Assembly: GCA_045612565.1 (NCBI GenBank)
Contig: JAZKZG010000065.1
Location: 1-34,080, forward strand
DNA from: RGIG9041 sp045612565
Lineage (GTDB): Bacteria > Bacillota > Clostridia > Oscillospirales > QAKW01
Reading direction: 5' to 3'
DNA: 34,080 nucleotides
Shown: positions 6,128 to 12,981 of the stretch, piece after piece
How the letters are laid out: each line of letters begins with the position of its first letter
Position numbering within the stretch: the first letter of the stretch is position 1
Position numbers and translations under genes: made by a program
The notes under the pieces: generated by a model
Seen by the model: the letters and a program-made list of their open reading frames with translations, nothing else
What the model was told of the DNA's origin: nothing
Databases searched by the model: none

Positions 6128-6300
6128 TCAAGATTACACCATATAGGACGTTTGGAGTTAAACAGTTTAAGATCATCGTAAACAATGAAGATTTGTTGCT
6201 GGTAAACCTTTTCGGGTTTGGGTTGTGGATATTAAAGACCAAGGCGGCACGCAAACACTGGAGCATTACCAGCGAGCAAACGAGGAGGGCAAGGATATGA
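6124..6300 (+). CDS. Small basic early protein, unknown
   Basis: 58 aa, start in an ATGA overlap, GAGGAGG upstream. A hydrophobic stretch (LLLVNLFGFGLWIL, about 24-37) is followed by a basic tail (KTKAARKHW...RRARI), so it may be a single-pass membrane or membrane-associated peptide. Its stop overlaps the next start. Confidence 0.55.
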   Translation: MIKITPYRTFGVKQFKIIVNNEDLLLVNLFGFGLWILKTKAARKHWSITSEQTRRARI

Positions 6301-6542
6301 CAAAACAGGAGATCAAGGAAATATTGAAAAAGTACGGGTTTACCGTAATATCAAAGTCGTGGTATTTCGGCAAACCCGAGGAGGAGTCGGTAATTTTCAC
6401 GGCATACGATAAAACGGGCACCTGTTACAGTTTCTTTGTGAGTTGGGCCTTAAAGCGTGCACGTTGTCAAATGCTTTCACCCATTTCGGTGCATGACGCC
6501 CGCGACATGTCGTCAGCGTTTTTCAAGGAGGTGATCGCGTGA
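6297..6542 (+). CDS. Small early protein, unknown
   Basis: 81 aa from ATG 6297, chosen for the ATGA overlap and the GAGGAGG ribosome site; the longer open frame begins inside the previous gene. N-terminal helix (TKQEIKEILKKYGFTVI), then a beta-rich part (YFGKPEEESVIFTAYDKTGTCYSFFVSW). It looks like a compact alpha/beta protein. No family recognised. Confidence 0.65.
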   Translation: MTKQEIKEILKKYGFTVISKSWYFGKPEEESVIFTAYDKTGTCYSFFVSWALKRARCQMLSPISVHDARDMSSAFFKEVIA

Positions 6543-6679
6543 AAACGATAGTTATATATGATTATGAGGCCATCAAGTTATCCGAACTGGCAGACAACAA
6601 CGACTGTACGGTGGCTGAACTTATCGAAATGATGATGGAGTTTATCGACCAAGTGAAAGCATATTATAAACTGAAATAG
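6539..6679 (+). CDS. Small early protein, unknown
   Basis: 46 aa from GTG 6539 in a GTGA overlap, AAGGAGGTG just upstream. Two predicted helices: KLSELADNNDCTVAELIEMMMEF, which resembles a short DNA- or protein-binding helix pair, then VKAYYKLK. No known family. Confidence 0.55.
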   Translation: MKTIVIYDYEAIKLSELADNNDCTVAELIEMMMEFIDQVKAYYKLK

Positions 6680-6688
6680 GAGGATATT

Positions 6689-6823
6689 ATGGACTTTATA
6701 TTTATGAGGGTGGCCATCATGGCCCGAGGTGATAAAAGGATAATGGCATATAGCGAGAGCGACATACACAAGTATATAATTGCTGGGTATCGTTTGATTG
6801 GTTACGATACAGAATGGATTTGA
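6689..6823 (+). CDS. Small early protein, unknown
   Basis: 44 aa, ATG with AGGAGG upstream. Starts MDFIFMRVAIMARGDKRIMA; basic N-terminal half, aromatic C-terminus ending TEWI. Its end runs into the AAAGGAGG ribosome site of the Cro-like gene. Confidence 0.5.
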   Translation: MDFIFMRVAIMARGDKRIMAYSESDIHKYIIAGYRLIGYDTEWI

Positions 6824-6837
6824 AAGGAGGTGACACA

Positions 6838-7071
6838 GTGGACGCTTACAAGATCGGTAAAAGGTTGATTGAGTTACGAGGTGGCCGTACACAGCGGGAA
6901 ATATCCCGAGAGGTTGGCACCAGCGTGTCCGCAATAGGAATGTACGAACGCGGAGAGCGCATACCGCGTGACGAGATCAAAGTAAAACTGGCGCGGCTTT
7001 ACAAGCGCACAGTGGACGAGATTTTTTACGCAGAAAATGACACAGATAGTGTCGAAAGTGTGACCGCATGA
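6838..7071 (+). CDS. Cro-like regulator, HTH_XRE family
   Basis: 77 aa from GTG 6838, chosen because AAGGAGG (6824-6830) is 7 bases upstream. Single XRE helix-turn-helix (about 4-60: RLIELRGGRTQREISREVGTS...IGMYERGERIPRDEIKVKLARLY), with the DEIFY ending typical of small phage regulators, then an acidic tail. As the HTH protein of the lytic transcript it is the natural Cro counterpart of the repressor at 4351-4668, though it sits well downstream of the promoter and not in first place. A perfect copy of the operator dyad lies inside its last codons (7039-7053). Confidence 0.85.
   Translation: MDAYKIGKRLIELRGGRTQREISREVGTSVSAIGMYERGERIPRDEIKVKLARLYKRTVDEIFYAENDTDSVESVTA
7039..7053. promoter_or_regulatory. 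Intragenic operator (perfect core)
   Basis: GACAC-AGATA-GTGTC, flanked by T and G, within the 3' end of the Cro-like gene and 15 bp before the Xis-like start. I see no good promoter here, so it may act as a roadblock (stoperator) in the lysogen. Confidence 0.6.
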
Positions 7072-7256
7072 AAATAACGGTCAAAGAAGCGGCAAGACGC
7101 GCTGGAGTATCGCCACAAGCCTTGCGGGTGATGATACAGCAAAACATCATAGACGGGGCCAAGTGTTACGGGCCGAAATGCCGCAAAACGTATTACGTCA
7201 CAGACGAGATCATGGCCAATTTTATGAAAGGAGGAAACAACAGTGAGGGCAGATAA
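7068..7256 (+). CDS. Small HTH protein, excisionase-like
   Basis: 62 aa, start in an ATGA overlap with the Cro-like gene. MerR/Xis-type winged helix start (KITVKEAARRAGVSPQALRVMIQQN) followed by a beta hairpin (KCRKTYYVTDEIMANFM). Its size and fold suit a recombination directionality factor for int1 or int2, or another DNA-binding regulator. Confidence 0.65.
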   Translation: MKITVKEAARRAGVSPQALRVMIQQNIIDGAKCYGPKCRKTYYVTDEIMANFMKGGNNSEGR

Positions 7257-7410
7257 CAAAATGTATTTAAGGGGTTTGGTATTACTGGTATTTGGCGGCG
7301 CTGGTATGGCTGAAAACATCACGTCGGGCCGCGGGTCGTTTCTCGTATCGACCATCGTATTTGCGGTCGGATTTGGCTTGATTTGCTGGAGTTACACATA
7401 TGGCAAATAA
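7243..7410 (+). CDS. Small two-helix membrane protein
   Basis: 55 aa from GTG 7243, AAAGGAGG upstream. Two hydrophobic segments (YLRGLVLLVFGGAGMA and FLVSTIVFAVGFGLICW) joined by a short polar loop. Overlaps both neighbours. An early phage membrane protein; superinfection exclusion or host-membrane effects are possible but not shown. Confidence 0.55.
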   Translation: MRADNKMYLRGLVLLVFGGAGMAENITSGRGSFLVSTIVFAVGFGLICWSYTYGK

Positions 7411-7642
7411 GGTGATCGTTAACAGCGAACTTGTCGAACGGGTGCGCAAGGCGCGGGATATGTTACCCGAGTACAACCCGTCAAAGGAAGTGCTGGAAAA
7501 GTGGAACGTTACGCAACTGGGTGACCAGTGCAAAGCATTTACAGAGGCCGATTTTGCGGCGGTCGTAATATACGCATTACGTAATTGTCCGCATGTCGTA
7601 CTCAAAGCAATTTATGACGAACTGGAGGGGAAAAACCAATGA
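7400..7642 (+). CDS. Small helical early protein, unknown
   Basis: 80 aa; all-helical composition (VNSELVERVRKARDML, EADFAAVVIYALRNC, VVLKAIYDELEG). Start overlaps the end of the membrane-protein gene and its stop overlaps the next start (ATGA). No recognised family. Confidence 0.6.
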   Translation: MANKVIVNSELVERVRKARDMLPEYNPSKEVLEKWNVTQLGDQCKAFTEADFAAVVIYALRNCPHVVLKAIYDELEGKNQ

Positions 7643-7824
7643 GCAACACAATTGATATTATCGCGGAAATGATCAAGGAGCGTAAGGCAATAGAGTTGGG
7701 CCATATAGCGGCCGACAAGGCACAGTTTAACGACCCGTTTTTATGCCAGCATATGCGCGGACGCGTGGCGGTAGAGGAAAACGAGGTGGAATGGCTGGAC
7801 AGATTATTGGCGGTGATTGAATGA
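7639..7824 (+). CDS. Small helical early protein, unknown
   Basis: 61 aa, ATGA overlaps at both ends, GGAGG upstream. Two amphipathic helices (IDIIAEMIKERKAIELGHIA and RVAVEENEVEWLDRLLAVIE). No recognised family. Confidence 0.6.
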   Translation: MSNTIDIIAEMIKERKAIELGHIAADKAQFNDPFLCQHMRGRVAVEENEVEWLDRLLAVIE

Positions 7825-8042
7825 GGTACGACGGAAATATTTATAAGGGGCCAAAACATCACTGTAAAGATTGCCCAAAACGACACCTTGCGTGTCATGA
7901 CACTTGCGAGGATTTTATAAACGCCCGCAATGAGTGGGTCGAAAGGGGACGCGCGATCAAAGACGTGCGGCGCAAGGAAAAGGTAATTATTGACCACGAG
8001 GTTGAAAGCACGATCAGAAACAAGAAAAACAAACGGAGGTAG
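7821..8042 (+). CDS. Cys/His-rich small early protein
   Basis: 73 aa. The N-terminal third carries HHCKDCPKRHLACHDTC, a likely zinc site, and the rest is a basic helical region ending in NKKNKRR. The operator at 7882-7896 lies within its coding sequence. Overlaps the upstream stop. Function unknown; nucleic-acid binding is plausible. Confidence 0.6.
   Translation: MRYDGNIYKGPKHHCKDCPKRHLACHDTCEDFINARNEWVERGRAIKDVRRKEKVIIDHEVESTIRNKKNKRR
7882..7896. promoter_or_regulatory. Intragenic operator (perfect core)
   Basis: GACAC-CTTGC-GTGTC, flanked by C and A, inside the 73-aa gene. A GACAC half-site follows at 7900-7904 without a partner. Confidence 0.6.
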
Positions 8043-8046
8043 TTAC

Positions 8047-8685
8047 ATGAACATTTGCAAGGCGATTATTGCCACAATGGGCGACATAGGCGCCATCGGA
8101 AAAGACACAAGGAACACACAACAGGGTTTTATGTTTCGCGGCATTGACGCCGTAATGAACGCATTACAACCCGCCATGCTGAAAAACAATATCTTTGTTG
8201 TGCCCGAGGTGCTGGAGCAAACACGCGAGGAGCGACAGACCGCAAAGGGCGGCACACTCATTTATAGCATTTTGAAAGTCAAGTTTACGTTTTTTGCTGA
8301 TGATGGGTCCAACATATCCGCGGTCGTGATCGGCGAGGGCATGGACAGCGGCGACAAGGCCAGCAACAAAGCAATGTCAATAGCGTTTAAATACGCATGT
8401 TTCCAAGTATTTTGCATACCAACCGAGGAAATGAAAGACCCCGACGCAGAATGTCACGAGGTAAAACCCAAGGTTAAACCCACAACGCCCAAGGCAACGG
8501 ACGTGGCAAACCAAAAGATCGGACAGTCCAAGATCAACGCGCTGATTGCACAGTGCGAAAAGGACGGCGTAAACCCCGCGATCATTTGCGAGAAATGCAA
8601 CGTCAATGAACTGGCCGACCTTACAGAAAAGCAATTTGTTTGGGTACACGAGAACTGGAGCAAAGAGATAAAGCATGGAATGTAA
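8047..8685 (+). CDS. ERF-family single-strand annealing protein
   Basis: 212 aa from ATG 8047 with GGAGG upstream. The ERF core is clear: a helical start (ICKAIIATMGDIGAIGKD), then GFMFRGIDAVMNALQPAMLKN, and the family signature GMDSGDKASNKAMSIAFKYA (about 100-120). After a Pro/Lys/Thr linker (about 138-155) the C-terminus (GQSKINALIAQC...) looks like a small separate helical domain. It would anneal single-stranded DNA during recombination-dependent replication. The next gene, NinB-like, overlaps its 3' end. Confidence 0.9.
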   Translation: MNICKAIIATMGDIGAIGKDTRNTQQGFMFRGIDAVMNALQPAMLKNNIFVVPEVLEQTREERQTAKGGTLIYSILKVKFTFFADDGSNISAVVIGEGMDSGDKASNKAMSIAFKYACFQVFCIPTEEMKDPDAECHEVKPKVKPTTPKATDVANQKIGQSKINALIAQCEKDGVNPAIICEKCNVNELADLTEKQFVWVHENWSKEIKHGM

Positions 8686-9202
8686 GGCGACACTTAAATA
8701 CATATCGCCAACCATCGGCGGCGCGGATTTGATATTGCATATTGATGGCCAGCCGAACACGGACAACCTAGACGGTGATTTGCGGTTGACGCTGACCAAG
8801 TGGCGTAACAGACGGAGCAAAGACGCAAACGCATATTTTCACCTGTTGGCCGACAGATTGGCCGACGCAATGCGCATGAGTAAACCACGCATGAAAAATT
8901 ACCTGTTATACCGATATGGCCAGCGGTGCCGCGATAAGGACGGCAATTTGGTAATTATCAAAACAAACGCTGACGAGGACGAACTGATCGAACGGTCAGA
9001 CATACATTGCTGGTATTTCAAGGACGCCGACGACGGCACGCCAATGTATGTATTGCTGGAACACAGCCGATTTTTTGACAGCCGCGCAATGTCGGTGTTA
9101 ATCGACGGAGTGGTCGAGGAGTGCAAACGGGTTGGTATTGACACGATAAGCACAACCGAGATCGAGGAGTTAAAGCAAAAGTGGGGTGTAAACGTTGGAT
9201 AG
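8675..9202 (+). CDS. NinB-like recombination protein
   Basis: 175 aa, starts inside the ERF gene. The stretch KWRNRRSKDANAYFHLLADRLA matches the RxxxxNxxxxxLxxxL pattern at the start of NinB/Orf-type proteins, and the C-terminus (HSRFFDSRAMSVLIDGVVEE) is one I recognise from many Firmicutes phages. Lambda NinB/Orf acts as a recombination mediator; by position beside ERF the same kind of role is likely here. Family call moderate; fold not proven. Confidence 0.7.
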   Translation: MECKATLKYISPTIGGADLILHIDGQPNTDNLDGDLRLTLTKWRNRRSKDANAYFHLLADRLADAMRMSKPRMKNYLLYRYGQRCRDKDGNLVIIKTNADEDELIERSDIHCWYFKDADDGTPMYVLLEHSRFFDSRAMSVLIDGVVEECKRVGIDTISTTEIEELKQKWGVNVG

Positions 9203-9473
9203 CATTATACAAAACTACAAAGAGTGTTTTATGTGTCACAGGACTGGCCAGTTACACGAGCACCATATTTTTGGTGCGGCCAATAGGAAATGGTCGGAAA
9301 AATACGGCCTCAAAATATGGTTGTGCCCAGTACACCATAATATGTCGGACGCTGGCGTGCATTTCAACAAGGCGCTTGACTTACAAATTAAACAGATCGC
9401 CCAGCGCGAGTTTGAGGACACATACACCCGTGAGGATTTTATGCGGATTTTTGGCCGTAATTACCTTGGCTGA
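9195..9473 (+). CDS. HNH-like small nuclease-fold protein
   Basis: 92 aa from TTG 9195, with GTGGGGTG upstream; there is no ATG in a suitable place. Contains CFMCHRTG, LHEHHIF and LCPVHHN: Cys pair, His-rich core and second Cys/His site, the layout of a treble-clef HNH domain. Similar small proteins occur beside recombination genes in Firmicutes phages. It could be a resolvase-like or nicking nuclease, or only a metal-binding protein. Confidence 0.65.
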   Translation: MDSIIQNYKECFMCHRTGQLHEHHIFGAANRKWSEKYGLKIWLCPVHHNMSDAGVHFNKALDLQIKQIAQREFEDTYTREDFMRIFGRNYLG

Positions 9474-9517
9474 AAATAGGGTTTAAATTCCCGCGCATTT
9501 GGCGCAAAAGCAACCTA

Positions 9518-9545
9518 TTGACACATGCTAGGTAAATTGTATCAC
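9518..9545 (+). promoter_or_regulatory. Putative promoter of the Gp157-replication block
   Basis: TTGACA (9518-9523), 16 bp, TATCAC (9540-9545), within the 129-bp gap before the Gp157 gene. The -35 is perfect, the -10 only four of six. No repressor dyad overlaps it. Confidence 0.45.
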
Positions 9546-9568
9546 AACAATACCAAAAGCCATTTTTT

Positions 9569-9585
9569 GGCCCCTACACGGGGCC
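9569..9585 (+). other. 5' leader hairpin before the Gp157 RBS
   Basis: GGCCCC (9569-9574), loop TACAC, GGGGCC (9580-9585); AAGGAGG follows 3 bases later. No T run downstream. Same arrangement as the hairpins at 5275 and 5501. Confidence 0.5.
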
Positions 9586-9602
9586 AGTAAGGAGGTGTTT
9601 AC

Positions 9603-10097
9603 ATGAATGAACTTTTTTCACTGGTTGGACAGTACCAACAGGCATACGACATACTGACAGACCCCGACATTGACGAGCAAGTTGTAAAAGACACACTGGA
9701 GGGCCTTATGGGCGAGATCGAGGTTAGCGCCGCCCAGTTGGTACCGATCATTGACAGGCTGGACATGGAGATTGACGCGTGTAAAAAGCACGCAGACGAG
9801 TGGACAGCACGCAAAAAGATACGGGAAAACAGCCGCAAGCGCTTGCGTGACATGGTTATGGCCACAATGGACGCACTGGGAGTTAAGGAACTGGAGGCGG
9901 GCGACGTTACGTTTAAAGTACAAAACGCGGGTGGACAGTTGGCCATTGAGTACGTGGACGGCGTGACGGTACCCGAGAAGTACACCAAGTTGACGATCGA
10001 AACGGACAACAAGTTGGTACGTGAGGCGCTGGACGCTGGCGAGGAGTTACCGTTTGCACATTTCGCGCCAAGGGGTCGCGTGTTAAAGATCAAATGA
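9603..10097 (+). CDS. Siphovirus Gp157 family protein
   Basis: 164 aa. Helical N-terminus (about 1-90) with long coiled-coil-like helices (LDMEIDACKKHADEWTARKKIRENSRKRLRDMV), then the conserved Gp157 C-terminus (FKVQNAGGQLAIEYVDGVTVPEKYTK, PRGRVLKIK). Gp157 proteins are usual companions of phage recombination and replication genes; one member was reported in streptococcal phage-resistance work, and the biochemical role is not settled. Good RBS AAGGAGGT after a leader hairpin and a separate promoter. Confidence 0.88.
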   Translation: MNELFSLVGQYQQAYDILTDPDIDEQVVKDTLEGLMGEIEVSAAQLVPIIDRLDMEIDACKKHADEWTARKKIRENSRKRLRDMVMATMDALGVKELEAGDVTFKVQNAGGQLAIEYVDGVTVPEKYTKLTIETDNKLVREALDAGEELPFAHFAPRGRVLKIK

Positions 10098-10110
10098 GGA
10101 GGGCGTAAAC

Positions 10111-10428
10111 ATGAGAGAGTTACAGAAAACAACTGATTTGGTTTACTCAATTTTGACACAATCAGTGTCGGCAAGAAATAGCGACAACGACCTGTATTGT
10201 AAGGTGCTGGAGTATTACGGGCACCGCATGAACGTGGATTTTAACAGGGTGTCGGTAATGAGTTTCTTTAAAAGCGCAAGGCGCAACGACATACCCAGCA
10301 TTGAAACGGTTGGACGGTGCCGCCGTAAGTTACAGGAGGAGTACGAGGAATTGCGGGCCAACGAGTACGTGGAGCGCAAGCGCATGAAGCGAGAAACCGA
10401 TTTTAGAACATACGCAAGGGAGGCATAG
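10111..10428 (+). CDS. Conserved phage replication-neighbour protein, unknown
   Basis: 105 aa. Starts MRELQKTTDLVYSIL and ends in a strongly basic helix (ERKRMKRETDFRTYARE). The pattern SxxSFFKSARRNDIPSIETVGRCRRKLQ resembles a small DNA-binding helix set, and similar proteins regularly precede replisome organisers in Firmicutes phages. A perfect operator lies near its start. Confidence 0.7.
   Translation: MRELQKTTDLVYSILTQSVSARNSDNDLYCKVLEYYGHRMNVDFNRVSVMSFFKSARRNDIPSIETVGRCRRKLQEEYEELRANEYVERKRMKRETDFRTYAREA
10155..10169. promoter_or_regulatory. Intragenic operator (perfect core)
   Basis: GACAC-AATCA-GTGTC, flanked by T and G, about 45 bp into the 105-aa gene. It contains a TTGACA but I see no fitting -10 17 bp away, so a stoperator role is as likely as a promoter one. 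Confidence 0.6.
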
Positions 10429-10429
10429 C

Positions 10430-11236
10430 ATGGCGCAACGTAGAATGTTTGCAAAATCCATTGTACTGTCCGACGCTTTCCTTGACATGTCGATGGGCGC
10501 GAGGTGCCTGTATTTCACGCTGGGCATGCTGGCCGACGACGACGGGGTGGTTGGCAACCCAAAAGCCATTATGAGGCAATGCGGGGCCAGCCAAGACGAC
10601 ATGATGGCATTGTTGCAAAAACGATATGTGCTGGCGTTTGAGTCGGGCGTGGTAGTCATTAAGCACTGGCGCATAAATAATTACTTGCGCAATGATCGTT
10701 ACCAACGCACAACGTATGTCGAGGAATTGGAAACGCTGGAAACCGACCAAAAAGGCGCATACACGGAAAAAAACGGACATGGTATACCAGTTGCCTACCA
10801 AGTGACGACAAACGGTATACCCAGTATAGGTAAGGATAGGATAGGTAAGGATAATAATATATTGTCGGACAAGTCCGACGACACACATAGTGCCATTGTT
10901 GATATTATTGCATATCTTAACCATGTAGTTGGCACCAAATATACAGTCCGTTGCAAATCCACCAACGAAAAGATCACAGCACGTTTACGGGAGGGACACA
11001 CCGTTGATGATTTCAAAACGGTGATTGATAAGAAGTACGCCCAGTGGGGCAACGACCCGAAGATGGCGCAATATCTACGTCCCGAAACCCTGTTTAGTGC
11101 GGCACATTTTGAAAGTTATTTAAACGAGGTCGTAACCAAGGTTGGTAAAAAGAAAACCAATACATTTGAGGATTTTAACCAGCGACAGTACGACTATGAC
11201 GAGTTGCTAAAAGACATTGGAGGCCAAAGTGTTTGA
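10430..11236 (+). CDS. Replisome organiser (DnaD-like N-terminus, Phg_2220_C-like C-terminus)
   Basis: 268 aa. N-terminal winged-helix region (RRMFAKSIVLSDAFLDMSMGARCLYFTLGMLADDDG...) as in phage replication initiators. The variable middle encodes SIGKDRIGKD from tandem DNA repeats. The C-terminal domain (about 160-235; IVDIIAYLNHVVGTKYT...FKTVIDKKYAQW...YLRPETLFSAAHFESYLN) is the conserved phage replication C-terminus (PF09524 type). It should bind the origin inside its own gene and recruit host helicase; no helicase or DnaC-like loader gene is seen in the phage. Confidence 0.88.
   Translation: MAQRRMFAKSIVLSDAFLDMSMGARCLYFTLGMLADDDGVVGNPKAIMRQCGASQDDMMALLQKRYVLAFESGVVVIKHWRINNYLRNDRYQRTTYVEELETLETDQKGAYTEKNGHGIPVAYQVTTNGIPSIGKDRIGKDNNILSDKSDDTHSAIVDIIAYLNHVVGTKYTVRCKSTNEKITARLREGHTVDDFKTVIDKKYAQWGNDPKMAQYLRPETLFSAAHFESYLNEVVTKVGKKKTNTFEDFNQRQYDYDELLKDIGGQSV
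10826..10879. other. Candidate replication origin inside the replisome organiser gene
   Basis: Two adjacent 15-bp repeats, 10826-10840 and 10841-10855, share ATAGGTAAGGATA (13 of 15 positions identical) and look like iterons. An AT-rich tract (10851-10863) follows, then an inverted repeat GTCGGAC-AA-GTCCGAC (10864-10879). Origins inside initiator genes are common in temperate phages. The site is inferred. Confidence 0.55.
10880..10894. promoter_or_regulatory. Intragenic operator beside the candidate origin (one mismatch)
   Basis: GACAC-ACATA-GTGCC, one mismatch, flanked by C and A, directly adjoining the dyad at 10864-10879. Repressor here could interfere with transcription through, or firing of, the origin. 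Confidence 0.45.
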
Positions 11237-11423
11237 ACTGACAAACGAGCAAAGGATTGACGCCATATATAATGCGGTGCCGCGTAAACCGCGGTGCCAC
11301 GAACTTGGCGGCTCATATTATTACGTTTGCCATTGGCTGAAATGCAACAACACGGTTAAGCGCTGGCAAAACTATTGTGACCAGTGCGGACAGCGGATTG
11401 ACTGGGAGGGCATAGATGGATAA
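11229..11423 (+). CDS. Small zinc-ribbon protein
   Basis: 64 aa from GTG 11229, chosen because GGAGG is 5 bases upstream; a TTG at 11217 in the same frame is less likely. Four Cys in two groups (CHELG...YVCHWLKC and YCDQCGQRIDW) suggest one zinc ribbon. Overlaps the end of the replisome organiser. Function unknown. Confidence 0.65.
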   Translation: MFELTNEQRIDAIYNAVPRKPRCHELGGSYYYVCHWLKCNNTVKRWQNYCDQCGQRIDWEGIDG

Positions 11424-11574
11424 CAAACAACAGATTGAGGACATAAAAAAGGAACTTTGCGACGGTTTCTGTAAATGGCCTCAAAAATACAGGGAGGCAA
11501 TGGGTGACCCCGACGACGCACAGTATTTTTTGCTGATTGATAAGTGCTCGGGGTGTCCGTTGCAAAGGTTATAA
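11416..11574 (+). CDS. Small Cys-containing protein
   Basis: 52 aa, ATG overlapping the upstream stop region, GGGAGGG nearby. Cys pairs CDGFC and CSGCP suggest a small metal site; similar short proteins (...CxxFCKWP...KCSxCPL) are common in Firmicutes phages. No function known. Confidence 0.6.
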   Translation: MDNKQQIEDIKKELCDGFCKWPQKYREAMGDPDDAQYFLLIDKCSGCPLQRL

Positions 11575-11583
11575 GGGGGAAAT

Positions 11584-12634
11584 ATGGAAAGAAAGCACAC
11601 AATTGACGACCTGTACCAAATGCAAAGTTTACCGCTAAAGTACAAAGTCATTATGACCCAGCAACGTATACGCGGCTGGTACGATCACTGGGACGGTGAC
11701 GTATACGTGTCATTTTCGGGAGGTAAAGACAGTACGGTGTTGGTGGATATAGTCACCAAGATGGGTTATACCGACATACCACTGGTTTTTGTTGATACGG
11801 GGTTGGAATACCCCGAAATACGGGACTTTGTGAGGGGGGGGGTATGGCGACAGGGTTGTTTGGTTGCGTCCTAAATTGAATTTTAAGCAAGTAATTGACG
11901 AGTACGGGTACCCATTTATTAGTAAAGAGGTTGCCGACACAGTAAAAGGCGCAAAAAAAGGACAACGTACCCGCATAGAAAAACTTATGGGGACAAACAA
12001 AATGAAAGATGGCACATTGTCGCATTTTAACAAAGTAAAATGGAGGTTTTTACTGGACGCACCGTTTGAGATCGACAGTTATTGTTGCGACATTATGAAA
12101 AAACAGCCGACAAAGCGGTACGAAACGCAAACAAAACGCAAACCAATACTCGCACAATTGGCGTCGGAAAGTAGGAAAAGGACAGACGCGTGGTTGCATA
12201 CTGGGTGCAATGCCTTTGCTGGGAAACGCCCACAGTCCAACCCGATGGCGTTTTGGACCGAGCAAGACGTGTTGTTATACATAAAACAAAACAATTTGCC
12301 CATTTGTAGCGTTTACGGCGATATTGTCGAGGACTTGGAGGGTACCGAGGAGGTCGAGGGCCAGTTGACAATGTCCGATATTGAGGGGTGGGAAGATCAA
12401 GGCATATTTGACGCAAAACGGTTACCCCTCAAAACAACAGGGTGCCAGCGCACAGGTTGTATGTTTTGCGGGTTTGGCTGTTATTTTGACGACGACCACC
12501 GTTTTGAACTTATGAAGAAAACCCACCCCAAACAATACGACTATATTATGCGGCCAAGTGATCAAGGCGGCCTGAATTACAAACAGGTCATTGACTGGAT
12601 AAACGAAAACGGAAACATGAGCATAAAGTATTAA
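11584..12634 (+). pseudogene. PAPS-reductase family (DndC-like) protein, frame broken at a G9 tract
   Basis: The N-terminal part (11584-11874) has the PP-loop SFSGGKDST and VFVDTGLEYPEIRDFV. The remainder (in frame to 12634) continues VVWLRPKLNFKQVIDEYGYPF and ends with a Cys cluster GCQRTGCMFCGFGC that could hold an iron-sulfur cluster, as in DndC-type proteins. The two parts are in different frames; removing one G from the nine-G run at 11834-11842 restores an uninterrupted 349-aa protein. Members activate a substrate by adenylation before sulfur transfer; phage versions have no established role. The run may be a slippage switch, a real mutation, or a base-calling error. Confidence 0.85.
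11834..11842. repeat. Run of nine G at the frame break
   Basis: Nine consecutive G directly after the codon for Val in RDFV. Eight G would keep the frame (VRGGYGDRVVW). Homopolymer G runs of this length are classic slippage sites. Confidence 0.95.
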
Positions 12635-12644
12635 GGAGGAAAAT

Positions 12645-12971
12645 ATGCAAAAGGGAGTATTATATGCAACCATGCTGGCCACAATATTGACCGCACGGTT
12701 GGGACGGGTCAATTTCGGAGATCACACCGAAACGTATTACAACTTGCGTATGGACAGGATAGTACAACGCGCACAGGAGCACGGGATTGAGGGAGAATAT
12801 ACCGTGCGTGACGATGGGTGTAAAATGTTTGGCCCGTATATCATAGCGGCCGCCGACTGGAACATACACCCGTACGGGTCCGTCGTGGAAACGTCCCGCG
12901 GCTGGGCGATCATATTGGACACAGGCACGTTTGAGGATAGGACGACCATAGATTTGGCCGTGACATGGTAA
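12645..12971 (+). CDS. Small protein resembling a 3D/double-psi barrel domain
   Basis: 108 aa, RBS AAGGAGG. N-terminal hydrophobic helix (GVLYATMLATILTARLG) could be a weak signal or anchor. The rest (YTVRDDGCKMFGPYIIAAADWNIHPYGSVVETSRGWAIILDTGTF...TIDLAV) follows the order of the 3D domain: FG, A-D, P-G-S, LDTG, D-L. The 3D fold occurs in cell-wall enzymes and resuscitation factors. Why it lies in the early block is unclear. Moderate fold call, function unknown. Confidence 0.6.
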   Translation: MQKGVLYATMLATILTARLGRVNFGDHTETYYNLRMDRIVQRAQEHGIEGEYTVRDDGCKMFGPYIIAAADWNIHPYGSVVETSRGWAIILDTGTFEDRTTIDLAVTW

Positions 12972-12981
12972 GGAGGAAATT

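Noticed and set aside
7900..7911. Extra operator after the one at 7882
   Set aside because: Only the left half GACAC is present; the right half does not match.
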